The translations under genes were made by a program, and so were the position numbers. DNA of 64,000 bases from Cognatishimia sp. F0-27 (lineage in GTDB: Bacteria; Pseudomonadota; Alphaproteobacteria; Rhodobacterales; Rhodobacteraceae), in contig NZ_JAFMPQ010000002.1 of assembly GCF_020667845.1 (NCBI RefSeq), forward strand, positions 62,001 to 126,000, given 5' to 3'. Shown piece by piece: positions 55,681 through 64,000 of the stretch. Positions within the stretch are counted from its first letter, which is position 1. Each line of letters opens with the position of its first letter. The notes under the pieces were generated by a model, which saw only the letters and a list, made by a program, of their open reading frames with translations, made no database searches and was not told where the DNA came from.

Positions 55681-55919
55681 TATTCCGTCATGGACCAAAC
55701 GGGCCCGTTTTTCAAACGCCTTGGTGGCGGGGTCTGCAATTGCCCGTCCGGCTTTGTCTCCGCGGTCTTGTTCGAGGGACTTTGAGACATGTGGCCTGCC
55801 GTGCGAGGCATATGATATGTCTCAAGAAAGGCTGCCTCAGACCCGGAGGCGCCATTGGCAAGCATTGACCCTTTTGCGCCGGCTGATGGATCGGCCGAAC
55901 GCTCTGTAACCAGCTGACC

Positions 55920-56543
55920 TCAGGATTTCTGCGGGGGGCGCGTCATCAAGTCCGCCAAGGCGTCAAGCTCCGATCCCAGCCCGTGGCGGACCTGCGCGGC
56001 CGCCGAAAGGCGTGCCGCATCGGGTTTGTTCTGGTTGAGCTTCCATGTCGATTGCAGATCCTTGATGCGCAGCCGAAACGGCAGGATCTGTCGCAGCAGC
56101 GATGCATGTGTGCGCTCTGTCAGTTTGTCCGTGGTCCACGGTCGCTTGGACAGGCGCGCCTCATAGGCCGCCGACTGGCGCGCGAGCATGTCGTCCATGG
56201 TTGCCGGGGGCAGCGCTTCGAGATCCCCCGTGAGATGCACCGCAACGTAGTTCCAAGTCGGCACCTGATCGTCCGTCTCGTACCAATCTGGCGAAACATA
56301 TCCATCGGGCCCGATCACCGCGAGCGTGGCAGGGCGGGCGCCGTCGCGCAGCGCACGTGCGATCGGGTTGGAGCGGACAAGGTGCAGATCCGCCCAAGCA
56401 CCGTCCTCTGCCAGCAGGAAGGGCACATGAGACAGCAGGGGCGCCGTGTCCGTCGAAAGGGCCAGCGTGCCAAACCCACGCTCCGCCGCGAAGGCCAATG
56501 ACCGTGCGGCGTCTGTTCCGCGGAAGATCGGGTTGGGATGCAT
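55920..56543 (-). CDS. PaiB-family FMN-binding protein
   Basis: Predicted 207-residue protein with the PaiB pattern: MHPNPIFRGTD at the start, FGTLALSTDTAPLLSHVPFLL, WADLHLVRSNPIARAL, YVSPDWYETDDQVPTWNYVAVHLTG in outline, and WKLNQNKPDAARL. The fold is a flavin-reductase-like split barrel; its physiological role is unclear (a regulator-associated protein in Bacillus). It lies six bases after mtaB, so the two are one operon with dapF. Confidence 0.88.
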   Translation of the reverse strand: MHPNPIFRGTDAARSLAFAAERGFGTLALSTDTAPLLSHVPFLLAEDGAWADLHLVRSNPIARALRDGARPATLAVIGPDGYVSPDWYETDDQVPTWNYVAVHLTGDLEALPPATMDDMLARQSAAYEARLSKRPWTTDKLTERTHASLLRQILPFRLRIKDLQSTWKLNQNKPDAARLSAAAQVRHGLGSELDALADLMTRPPQKS

Positions 56544-56549
56544 CCGGGA

Positions 56550-57818
56550 TCAGCCCATCAACCGTGTGCCGTCATGGCCTGTCACGGTGGCGGTGACGAT
56601 CTGGCCGGTGGGCTGTGGTGCGGAAAGACGGATCTCCGTGAATTGCTCCGTCCGCCCGAGATCCGGGGCTTCCATGAGAACGCGATGAACGCGGCCCTGC
56701 TGATGCTCGAGATGCGCGCGCACACGCGCCGCGCCGGCCGTGCGCAACCGTGCCGCCCGGGACTTGATCGTGCGGCCATCCACCTTGTTGGGGATCTTGG
56801 CGGCGGGCGTGCCGGGACGGGCAGAGTAGGGAAACACATGCAGCCACGTCAGATCGCATTCCTCGACCATCCGCAGCGAGTTTTCAAAATGCGCCTCGGT
56901 TTCGGTCGGAAAGCCCGCGATGATGTCGGCGCCGAAGGTCATCTCGGGGCGCAAGCGGCGGGCCTCCTCGCAGAAGGCGATGGCATCGTCGCGCAGATGG
57001 CGACGCTTCATGCGCTTGAGGATCAGGTCATCGCCATGCTGGAGCGACAGGTGCAGATGCGGCATCAGCCGGCGCTCCGTCGCGATGGCCAGCATGAGGT
57101 TCTCATCGGCTTCGATGCTGTCGATCGACGAAATCCGCAAACGCGGAAGATCCGGGATCAGCCGCAGGATCCGCATCACCAAATCGCCAAGCCGCGGTGT
57201 GCCGGGCAGGTCCGCGCCCCATGAGGTGAGGTCCACGCCCGTCAGAACGATCTCGTTGTAGCCTTCCTGCACGAGGCGCTTGATCTGGTCGACCACAACG
57301 CCAGCGGGAACGGAGCGCGAATTGCCCCGACCATACGGGATGATGCAGAACGTGCAGCGATGGTCGCAGCCATTCTGAACCTGCACATAGGCGCGGGACC
57401 GCGTGCCGAACCCATCGATCAGGTGCCCGGCTGTTTCGCTCACGGACATGATGTCGTTGACTTGAATGCGCTCTGTCTGGCCGATCAGATCAGGCGCCAT
57501 GGCGGCCCATGTCTCGGGGGCCATCTTTTCGGTATTGCCGATCACGTGGTCAACTTCGTCCATCGCGGCAAAACTGTCGGGGTCGATCTGGGCCGCACAG
57601 CCGGTGACAATAACACGGGCGCCGGGATTGTCTCGGCGCAAGCGGCGGATTTCCTTGCGCGCCTTGGCAACTGCCTCGTTGGTCACCGCACAGGTATTGA
57701 CGATCACGGCATCGGATACGCCCGCGTCCTCTGCAAGGCGTTTCATGGCCTCGGTTTCATAGGCGTTGAGACGACAGCCCAGCGTGGTGAACCTGGGCGG
57801 GTTGTTCGGGCTGCTCAT
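56550..57818 (-). CDS. mtaB: tRNA t6A37 methylthiotransferase MtaB
   Basis: Predicted 422-residue radical-SAM enzyme that converts t6A to ms2t6A at position 37 of ANN-decoding tRNAs. The N-terminal UPF0004 domain supplies three cysteines (TLGCRLN, VNTCAVT, VTGCAAQ) for one iron-sulfur cluster; the radical-SAM cluster motif is CDHRCTFC near residue 150. A TRAM-like C-terminal domain ends the protein. GGAGG seven bases before ATG 57818; the start overlaps the dapF stop (ATGA). It lies near a tRNA-Lys, itself a t6A tRNA. Confidence 0.95.
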   Translation of the reverse strand: MSSPNNPPRFTTLGCRLNAYETEAMKRLAEDAGVSDAVIVNTCAVTNEAVAKARKEIRRLRRDNPGARVIVTGCAAQIDPDSFAAMDEVDHVIGNTEKMAPETWAAMAPDLIGQTERIQVNDIMSVSETAGHLIDGFGTRSRAYVQVQNGCDHRCTFCIIPYGRGNSRSVPAGVVVDQIKRLVQEGYNEIVLTGVDLTSWGADLPGTPRLGDLVMRILRLIPDLPRLRISSIDSIEADENLMLAIATERRLMPHLHLSLQHGDDLILKRMKRRHLRDDAIAFCEEARRLRPEMTFGADIIAGFPTETEAHFENSLRMVEECDLTWLHVFPYSARPGTPAAKIPNKVDGRTIKSRAARLRTAGAARVRAHLEHQQGRVHRVLMEAPDLGRTEQFTEIRLSAPQPTGQIVTATVTGHDGTRLMG

Positions 57819-58654
57819 GGGTGCGCCTCCAGCCATGCGGGGGAAAGCGTCGCGTCGAACACATGCGCCGTGGCGCCCGTCATCCACACGCCATCCTCAC
57901 GCCAGTCGATTTCGATCTCCCCGCCATCCAGCGTGATGCGGACCGATCGCCCGACAAGACCACGACGGGCTGCGGCCACGGCAGTGGCGCAGCTGGACGA
58001 CCCCGATGCGAGGGTCGGACCGACACCTCTTTCCCAGACGCGCATCCTCAGGTGGTCGGGGCCAATCACCGAGGCCCATTGCACGTTGGTGCGCTCGGGA
58101 TAGAGGGGGTGATGTTCGAACACGGGGCCGAGCGCGGCCATATCAACGGCCTCGGCATCGTCGACAAAGAAGGTGCAGTGCGGATTGCCCATGCCCGTCG
58201 CGGTCGGTGCGCCCTCGATCGGCAATGCCAGCGTGTCCACCGGTTGTGACAGCGGAATGTCCTGCCAGTCGAGCTGTGGCGCGCCCATGTTGACCGAACA
58301 AAGCCCGTCTGACCGGCGTTGCGCCAGCAATGTGCCACGATCCGTGGTAAGCGTCAGGGCGTGGCGGCCTGTTTCATCCATCAGGAAATCCGCAATACAA
58401 CGGGTGGCATTGCCACAGGCTGCGGACGTGGACCCGTCGGCGTTGAGAAAGACAAGATGCGCATCGGCAATGTCAGATGATTCGATGAGCGCAAGCTGGT
58501 CGAACCCTACACCACGATGCCTGTCGGCAAGCGCCATCGCCCGTCCGGGCGAAACCCGGACCTTGCGCGAGCGCGCGTCAATCACGACAAAATCGTTGCC
58601 GAGCCCATGCATTTTCATGAAAGGCAGGCCGTGGAGGGCGGATTCTTGAACCAT
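57815..58654 (-). CDS. dapF: Diaminopimelate epimerase DapF with one catalytic Cys replaced
   Basis: Predicted 279-residue epimerase making meso-diaminopimelate for lysine and peptidoglycan. [30 protein letters not shown] (catalytic Cys80) and [11 protein letters not shown] are normal. The second motif, usually ACGSGAC with the partner cysteine, reads ASGSSSC, so the partner position is Ser217 (codon TCG at 58006-58004) and the only nearby Cys is 222. Activity may be altered, or the group may use a variant site. The start at 58654 keeps the usual [10 protein letters not shown]-terminus. It heads the dapF-mtaB-paiB operon. Confidence 0.93.
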   Translation of the reverse strand: MVQESALHGLPFMKMHGLGNDFVVIDARSRKVRVSPGRAMALADRHRGVGFDQLALIESSDIADAHLVFLNADGSTSAACGNATRCIADFLMDETGRHALTLTTDRGTLLAQRRSDGLCSVNMGAPQLDWQDIPLSQPVDTLALPIEGAPTATGMGNPHCTFFVDDAEAVDMAALGPVFEHHPLYPERTNVQWASVIGPDHLRMRVWERGVGPTLASGSSSCATAVAAARRGLVGRSVRITLDGGEIEIDWREDGVWMTGATAHVFDATLSPAWLEAHP

Positions 58655-58743
58655 GACCGCGCATATACGCCGCGCCAGCCACGCTTTCCAGAGGGCAGGC
58701 AGGGCCGTGATGCCGCCTGCGATGAAATTGTGGGATTTTTGGC

Positions 58744-58772
58744 TTGACCCTCTGCGATGCTCTTTCTAGATA
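58744..58772 (+). promoter_or_regulatory. Promoter of tRNA-Lys
   Basis: TTGACC and TAGATA with an exact 17-base spacer; the -10 ends 11 bases before the tRNA 5' end. A strong sigma-70 promoter. Confidence 0.8.
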
Positions 58773-58783
58773 GCGCCCCTAGT

Positions 58784-58859
58784 GGGCCGTTAGCTCAGTT
58801 GGTAGAGCAACTGACTTTTAATCAGTGGGTCGCAGGTTCGAACCCTGCACGGCTCACCA
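58784..58859 (+). tRNA. tRNA-Lys (anticodon TTT)
   Basis: 76-nt cloverleaf. The acceptor stem GGGCCGT pairs with ACGGCTC (one G-T), the D arm is GCTCAGTTGGTAGAGC, the anticodon arm CTGACTTTTAATCAG carries TTT, and the T arm is GCAGGTTCGAACCCTGC. The CCA end is encoded. Confidence 0.97.
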
Positions 58860-59531
58860 CTGACACCAATACAGATCAGATGCGTATGTGGGCGCGGGTC
58901 GTATTCAACCCGGCTCCTCGACGGTCGTGGGACCTTTCGATCCGCAACCTGATCCCAAACCGTTGACTCCGTCCATCTTGGTGGTCCGTCACGGCATCTG
59001 GCGGATCAGACCGGCGGGCCACCAAAGCCGCTCGGGGCTTTGGATGGTGACCGCTTTGCTGAAGAGCGCGGGCTGGCACATGCGCCACAATCGCGTCTTT
59101 CGGCGGATTTGCGTAACAAATCGCCTGACGGTCAGAGTGTGCCCCCTGCATCAATTGCAAGCCCACCGCACCGGATGGATGCGCTGTCCGACCCGTTCAT
59201 GCTGCGTGAGCCGCCCTAAGTGGTCCGACCCTGCCACGGCCTTGCGGTCTTTGCCCAGAAGCTGCGGGATGGGATCACGGCCGTCTATGCCGAGCCAGTG
59301 TCGCAAAGGCCGAAAGCTTGTTGCGACCGCATCAACACCCGGTTCCGGGATGACGTGTTGCACGGCGAGCGCCATCGGACCCGCATGAGCCACGCTCTTC
59401 AGCGCGGCGCGGGGGAGCAGAGTGCCTGTCGCGCCGCGAGCAGGGTGCAGCTCGAACAGGCAGAGTCGGGGTCGCATAACCGCATGACCACGCCGGGGCT
59501 GAATTCCGGCCGCCGACCCGGGCTTGTGGCG
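58860..59531 (+). other. Region after tRNA-Lys without recognised gene
   Basis: About 670 bases between the tRNA and the RTX stop codon. Open frames on both strands are rich in Arg, Cys, Trp and Ser and look non-coding. I find no second copy of the tRNA 3' end, integrase or clear repeat. Confidence 0.5.
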
Positions 59532-62500
59532 TCAGACGAAACTCACATCGTCGAGTATCGCGCCGGTGTTGGTGATGCCGCGCAGACTCAGCGTGTTGCC
59601 ATCGCCAAAATCAAGCAAGAGGAACCCGTCCGCATCAAGGCTTGCATAGCCACGCAGATCATCCGGCAGCGGGGTGTCTTCGCTCAGAAGGCTCGCGGCG
59701 ATCTGGAGTTGATCGACCGGCTGAAAGTCGAGGATCCGATCCGCGCCCGCGGTGTAAATGAACGTATCCGCCCCGAGCCCACCGCGCAGCGTGTCATTGC
59801 CCGCGCCGCCATCCATCGTATCGTTGCCGGAATTGCCTTCGAGCAGGTCGTCGCCTGCGTCGCCGTTGAGCACATCAAAGCCGTTGGACCCACGCAGCGT
59901 ATCGGCGCCGCCACCGCCGTTGATCGTGTCGGTGCCAAAGCCGCCTTCGAGCAGGTCATTGCCAAGGCCGCCGCCCAGCATGTCGTTGCCGTTGTTGCCC
60001 TCAAGGCTGTCATTGCCGTCGCCACCCGAAAGCGTGTCGAACCCGTCGCGCGCGCGCAGGAAGTCGTTGCCGGCATCACCGTTGAGCACATCGAAGCCCA
60101 GACCGCCTTCGAGCGTGTCATCATCGAGACCGCCATTCAGCAGGTCGTTGCCGAAATTGCCCAGCAGCGTGTCGTTGCCCGCGCCTCCGTTCAACGTATC
60201 GAACCCGTTGCCCCCTTCGAGCAGGTCATCGCCGCCGCCGCCCGTCAGGATGTCGAAGCCGATACCGCCATTGGCGCTGTCGTCGCCGGTGCCGGTATCG
60301 AGCGCATCGTTCCCGGCACCGCCGCGCAGCGTATCGTTACCATCGCCGCCCGAAAGCGTGTCGGCGCCGCCCTGGCCCACGCCGCTGTCATCGCCGGTGC
60401 CGCCGGTGATGGCGTCATTGCCTGTGCCTCCGGTGAGCGTGTCCGCCCCGGTGTCGCCGTTTATCGTGTCGTCCCCGTCGCCGCCGGTCAGGCTGTCATC
60501 GCCATCGCCGCCATTCATTTCGAGCGCGATCAGCGCCGCGAGATCGTCTGAGGCCGTGACGGTATCATTGCCGCCGCCGGTGTTTAGTTCGAGCGTCTCG
60601 ACTTCGGTCACCGAAAGCTCTGACGGGCTGTCGCCCGCGCGGCTGACGCGCACGGTGCCGTCATCGGCCCCCACCGTCAGCGCCTCGCCCTCCGCATCCG
60701 CGCTGCCATTAACCTCAAGCCGGTCATTTCCGGTGCCGCCATTGATGGCGTCATTGCCGTCGCCGGGGTTCCAGATCGCCAGATCGTCGCCCGCACCGCC
60801 GAACACCGTGTCGTCGCCGGCATTGCCTGTCAGGCTGTCATCGCCGTCGCCACCGTCGATCGTCTCGCTGTTGTCATTGCCGACCACGTCGTCCGGGCCT
60901 TGGGACGCGGCGCGCAAGGCAAACGCGCCGGTGGCCTCGCCAAAGCCTGCGTTAAAGCCGCGAATGGCCTCTTCGAAGATGTCGATAGACAGGATGTCGC
61001 CGCCGGCGGAGGCCCGGAACAACGGCCCGAGTTTTAGCTCTTCATCCAGCACGGTGATGTCTGCGGTGGAGCCAAGGCCGGGGATCTGCGACAGGGGCAG
61101 CACCGCCCCCAGTTCGAGATCGAGCTTGAGCAGGTCAAGCTCAAGCATCATGTTCAGCGCCAGTTCTGTGTCGTTGAAAAGCTCGGCCACGGGCGTGAGC
61201 CGCATCGTGTAGTCGATCTGGCCGTTGCCATCAGTGTCGACAAGGGTGCTGGCGTTTTCGATGACGATCTGGTCGGCGGTGCTGGCGTTAAAGCTCTGTG
61301 TTGTGCCGTCCTCGAAAGTGACCCGAAACTCCATGTCATCGACCCGCAGCGCGAAGTCCTGGTCGAAGCGCCAAGCGGAGGTCAGATCGAGATCGGCAAT
61401 GGTCAGGGTGATGCCCGCCTGAAGCGAGGATTTCAGAAGATCGCGCACCGCGGCATCGTCGATCTCGTCAAAGGCCTGTTCGAGGCTGCGTTCCTGGTTG
61501 AAGAAGTTCAGATCAATCGAGCCTTCGGGGGGAACGCCCGCAATCTGGCCGATGATCACGGCAATCAGGTTGTCCACATCGACGCGAACGCGGGCAAAAT
61601 CGTTGCCGGTGCCTTGCGAGACAAAGAAGCCGAATTCCGCAACGTCACCGAGATCGAGCCCGTCGAGCGCATCATTGGCCTGGTCGATATGGATCAGAGC
61701 GGTGTCGTTGCCCTTGGGGCGCAGCTCGAAGATCGGGACATATTCACCGCCTTCAACCTCTGCGATGGCATCGCCGATGGCGGTCAGCACAGCGGTCCAG
61801 TCGGCTTCACCAACCGCAGTGGGGGACGGGGGATCCTGGGATTCAAGCTGCGCTTCAATCGCCTCGCCGAAGCGGAATTCGGAGGGCAGAAGGTTGATGA
61901 GCGCATCCTTGAGGTCGCTCAGATCGCCGATATCGCTGTCGGTGTAAGGGTCCGCCGAAAAGGCGGCCGCGCGGCCTTCGGTTTCGATGCTGGGCACGCC
62001 GATGACAAGCTCTTCGATCACGTCGCCGACCCAGCCCTGAAGCGGCACCTCGAACTGGTTGTCCTCGTTGAACTCGATCACATCCGTGAGGTTCGGCACG
62101 CCGATGATCTTGGGCAGCAGCACGAGGTCTTGGAGATTGGCTGTGTCGATGCTGATCAGCGGCAGCACCCCGGTTTCGCGGAACCCGGTGGTGTATTCCT
62201 GCGGCCCTCCGGAATCGAAGATTTCGACGTTGAACGCCTTGGCGTAGAAATCCAGCGTTGCGGTCAGCTCGGCACCGAAATCATAGAGCAGGCCGACGTA
62301 GAAGCTCGCATTGGGGCTGATGGTGGTGAAGGCCACGCTGTCGCCGGTCGTGGCCGTTGTCGCGGTCGGGATGAGCGTGAGGGTGTCGGTTGTCGGATCG
62401 AAGGCGGCGGTTGAGGTGAGCGTATAGTCGAGATTGGTATCGATGGAGCCGCCATCGAGTTGAAATTCGACCTCGAGCCCGACCTGCACATCGGCGCTGG

Positions 62501-64000
62501 CATCGACCGTGACCTGTGCCGTGAGCTGGTTGCCGTTGGCAATGAACACCGCTCCGTCGAGAAGCGCCTGCTTCGCCGCACGTTCGGACACGGAAAGCAA
62601 CACTGCTCCGCTGGCGCCAACAACGGCGGCGCTGTCCGACACCAGATCTCCGAAGGCTTCTGCCGTGCCGAAGAAATCCGTGCGGGTGTCAAAGCCCTGG
62701 GCGCGCAGCGCGCCGTTGTTTTCCTCGATCCGCTGGTCGGTGCCAGCTTCTGCCTGACGTGCTTCGGCGGCCAACCCCGCAAAGCCCTGCGCAGACGTGG
62801 CAAGCACCGTGCTGATCACGTCATTCAGAGGCCCCAGAAGGCCGGTCGGATCGCGATAGGCTGCAATCAGGCCGGAGACGGTGCTCTCGAGCGCGTTGAT
62901 CTGTCCTTCGGTGAACTCCACGCGGTTGTTGAGCACGTTGAGCTGACCGTCGAGCGTCCCTTCGCCCGCAAAACTGTTCAGCTCTTGATAGGTCAGCCCG
63001 TCTGCTGTCAGACGATCCAGGGCTTCATCAAGCGGGCTTTCCTGGATGAAACTCAACTCACCGGCGATCCGCAGCAATTCGGCGACGACCCCGTCGGGCA
63101 CGATCCCGTCCAGCTCATCATTGTTGTCGGCAATCCGCACGATTTCAAAGATGGCATTGCGGAAGGAAAGCACGGCATTCAGCTCGTTGATCTGGTTGAT
63201 GCGAACTTCCTTGAAGACTTCGCGTGTGGTCAGGGCCGGCAAGAACCGCGAGTCGAGCACAACTGCGGGGCTGCCTGCAAATTCCGCGGCGAGGTCGAGC
63301 GACGCGCTTGCGAATTCGGCGGCGTCGGCGGCCGCGGAATAGATCTGCTTTTCGGTGTTGAGCAGGAAGCCCTGTGCCTTGAGGCCAAATTCCGTGGCGG
63401 AGTCTTCGGCCTGGTCGATGGCGTCCTGAAGTTCTTCGCTGCGCGCAGCAATTTCGGTATCGATCTCAGCGATATCGTCGCGCAGCGCCTGGATCTCCCC
63501 GGCCAGATCCTCTGACGGGTCGAGATCTATGCCGAAGTCCAAGACCTGCTCTTCCAGCGTATCGGGGCTGTCGAGCCGCAATTCGGTGGGCACGGCGTCG
63601 AAGGTGAAGGCGCCTTCGGAAAAGTCGCCATCGGCGGTCTCTCCCACTTCCGGCCCATCCTCGCCCTGACGCACATAGACCTGCTGGAGCACGCCGGGCC
63701 GCGTCTCTCCGGTCAGGCTGTCCGGGTCGCCGATATCCGCGATTTCGGCAAGGTCCACGGTGATCGAAACCGGAAGGACAGTGCCAACCGGAAGGCGCGG
63801 GAAGGAATCGCCCGCCTCATAGGTGACGGTGTCGCCCTCAAACGTGACGCGCCCCAGCGTGGTGCTGGCATCGGTGACGATGAAATGACGGGCCTCGCCG
63901 CCGAGGATCGGAATATAGGTGCCCCAATTGACCTGTGCTGCGTCGCCAGCATTCCAGATGCTCTGATCATTGGATGTGACACGAATATTCTGTGTTGAAA
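59532..64000 (-). CDS. Giant RTX (hemolysin-type calcium-binding) protein, N-terminus outside window
   Basis: Partial: the frame is open through position 64000, giving about 1,490 visible residues. The upstream part is acidic with an Asp/Glu-rich coiled-coil stretch (about [15 protein letters not shown]) and repeated beta-like segments I cannot assign. The last third is RTX nonapeptides (GGxGxDxLx), roughly three dozen by eye, binding calcium. The C-terminal ~60 residues ([20 protein letters not shown] to ILDDVSFV) fit an uncleaved type I secretion signal. It is probably secreted or surface-bound. No T1SS genes are in view. Confidence 0.9.
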   Translation of the reverse strand, partial: STQNIRVTSNDQSIWNAGDAAQVNWGTYIPILGGEARHFIVTDASTTLGRVTFEGDTVTYEAGDSFPRLPVGTVLPVSITVDLAEIADIGDPDSLTGETRPGVLQQVYVRQGEDGPEVGETADGDFSEGAFTFDAVPTELRLDSPDTLEEQVLDFGIDLDPSEDLAGEIQALRDDIAEIDTEIAARSEELQDAIDQAEDSATEFGLKAQGFLLNTEKQIYSAAADAAEFASASLDLAAEFAGSPAVVLDSRFLPALTTREVFKEVRINQINELNAVLSFRNAIFEIVRIADNNDELDGIVPDGVVAELLRIAGELSFIQESPLDEALDRLTADGLTYQELNSFAGEGTLDGQLNVLNNRVEFTEGQINALESTVSGLIAAYRDPTGLLGPLNDVISTVLATSAQGFAGLAAEARQAEAGTDQRIEENNGALRAQGFDTRTDFFGTAEAFGDLVSDSAAVVGASGAVLLSVSERAAKQALLDGAVFIANGNQLTAQVTVDASADVQVGLEVEFQLDGGSIDTNLDYTLTSTAAFDPTTDTLTLIPTATTATTGDSVAFTTISPNASFYVGLLYDFGAELTATLDFYAKAFNVEIFDSGGPQEYTTGFRETGVLPLISIDTANLQDLVLLPKIIGVPNLTDVIEFNEDNQFEVPLQGWVGDVIEELVIGVPSIETEGRAAAFSADPYTDSDIGDLSDLKDALINLLPSEFRFGEAIEAQLESQDPPSPTAVGEADWTAVLTAIGDAIAEVEGGEYVPIFELRPKGNDTALIHIDQANDALDGLDLGDVAEFGFFVSQGTGNDFARVRVDVDNLIAVIIGQIAGVPPEGSIDLNFFNQERSLEQAFDEIDDAAVRDLLKSSLQAGITLTIADLDLTSAWRFDQDFALRVDDMEFRVTFEDGTTQSFNASTADQIVIENASTLVDTDGNGQIDYTMRLTPVAELFNDTELALNMMLELDLLKLDLELGAVLPLSQIPGLGSTADITVLDEELKLGPLFRASAGGDILSIDIFEEAIRGFNAGFGEATGAFALRAASQGPDDVVGNDNSETIDGGDGDDSLTGNAGDDTVFGGAGDDLAIWNPGDGNDAINGGTGNDRLEVNGSADAEGEALTVGADDGTVRVSRAGDSPSELSVTEVETLELNTGGGNDTVTASDDLAALIALEMNGGDGDDSLTGGDGDDTINGDTGADTLTGGTGNDAITGGTGDDSGVGQGGADTLSGGDGNDTLRGGAGNDALDTGTGDDSANGGIGFDILTGGGGDDLLEGGNGFDTLNGGAGNDTLLGNFGNDLLNGGLDDDTLEGGLGFDVLNGDAGNDFLRARDGFDTLSGGDGNDSLEGNNGNDMLGGGLGNDLLEGGFGTDTINGGGGADTLRGSNGFDVLNGDAGDDLLEGNSGNDTMDGGAGNDTLRGGLGADTFIYTAGADRILDFQPVDQLQIAASLLSEDTPLPDDLRGYASLDADGFLLLDFGDGNTLSLRGITNTGAILDDVSFV
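59770..60895 (-). repeat. RTX calcium-binding repeat block
   Basis: 27-base units encoding GGxGxDxLx, in two blocks: about 60770-60895 and about 59770-60530. They are separated by a non-repeat insert of roughly 75 residues (NRLEV-like to LALIALEMN). The repeats also create long meaningless frames on the opposite strand. Confidence 0.9.

Noticed and set aside
59220-60551. Long plus-strand frame with repeated VIAxAAxxxV-like units
   Set aside because: It is the exact antisense of the RTX repeats; its regularity comes from the 27-base units. The minus-strand reading gives clear calcium-binding motifs.

Overview
The window is a GC-rich bacterial chromosome segment. Its gene families and neighbourhoods point to the Roseobacter group (Rhodobacteraceae, Alphaproteobacteria). 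The indicators are a small-heat-shock/DUF1150 pair, a phosphatidylcholine synthase, a PstS-like/OmpA fusion, lptCAB followed by hpf-ptsN, an alphaproteobacterial LexA box (GTTC-N7-GTTC), and many GTG/TTG starts with ATGA overlaps. The species is an inference. I see no insertion sequence, prophage, CRISPR array or rRNA gene.

Layout. 0-9.7 kb: asparaginase, serB, a lone SOS-controlled imuB, the glutathione-dependent formaldehyde dehydrogenase, an acetyltransferase, a 44-residue small gene, mutT, then argJ and a periplasmic PPIase. 9.9-20.9 kb: secA, a membrane-anchored unknown plus PstS-like/OmpA pair, radC, dnaJ, dnaK with a heat-shock type promoter, and an AlkB-like dioxygenase. 21-31.7 kb: a surface-glycan region with an ABC-2 export permease, cysQ, galU, galE, four glycosyltransferase-type genes and a two-domain sulfotransferase, mostly overlapping or tightly spaced. 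31.7-35.6 kb: ptsN, hpf, lptB, lptA, lptC and an RNase D-like exonuclease. 35.6-36.6 kb: an AT-rich non-coding kilobase before an ExoY-type sugar transferase. 37.3-45 kb: FMN reductase, OmpA lipoprotein, Ada-like regulator, nth, a PfkB kinase, purK, purE, a DUF465 protein, and hsp20 plus DUF1150. 45.4-50.7 kb: a predicted fusion of a winged-helix regulator to ATP sulfurylase/APS kinase, trxB, an Lrp-type regulator and a Hint-domain protein. 51-58.9 kb: pgeF, a MidA-like methyltransferase, lgt, ubiK-like, pcs, a PaiB-like protein, mtaB, dapF and tRNA-Lys(TTT). 59.5-64 kb: the 3' part of a giant RTX protein that runs off the window.

Links between regions. The most coherent theme is sulfated surface polysaccharide. 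The window holds sulfate activation to PAPS (ATP sulfurylase/APS kinase), a PAPS-dependent sulfotransferase, removal of the by-product PAP (CysQ), UDP-sugar supply (GalU, GalE), glycosyltransferases, a lipid-linked sugar initiator (ExoY type) and an export permease. The PAPS-making enzyme is encoded in one uninterrupted reading frame with an N-terminal DNA-binding domain resembling EPS-associated MarR regulators. A perfect 8+8 palindrome lies just upstream of that frame. This possible self-regulating sulfate-activation protein is the best candidate for something undescribed.

Other notable points are a DapF whose second catalytic cysteine position is serine, a Hint-like domain without the usual starting cysteine, imuB without imuA or dnaE2 beside it, and no rpoN between lptB and hpf. 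All calls rest on reading the sequence; no database search was possible.
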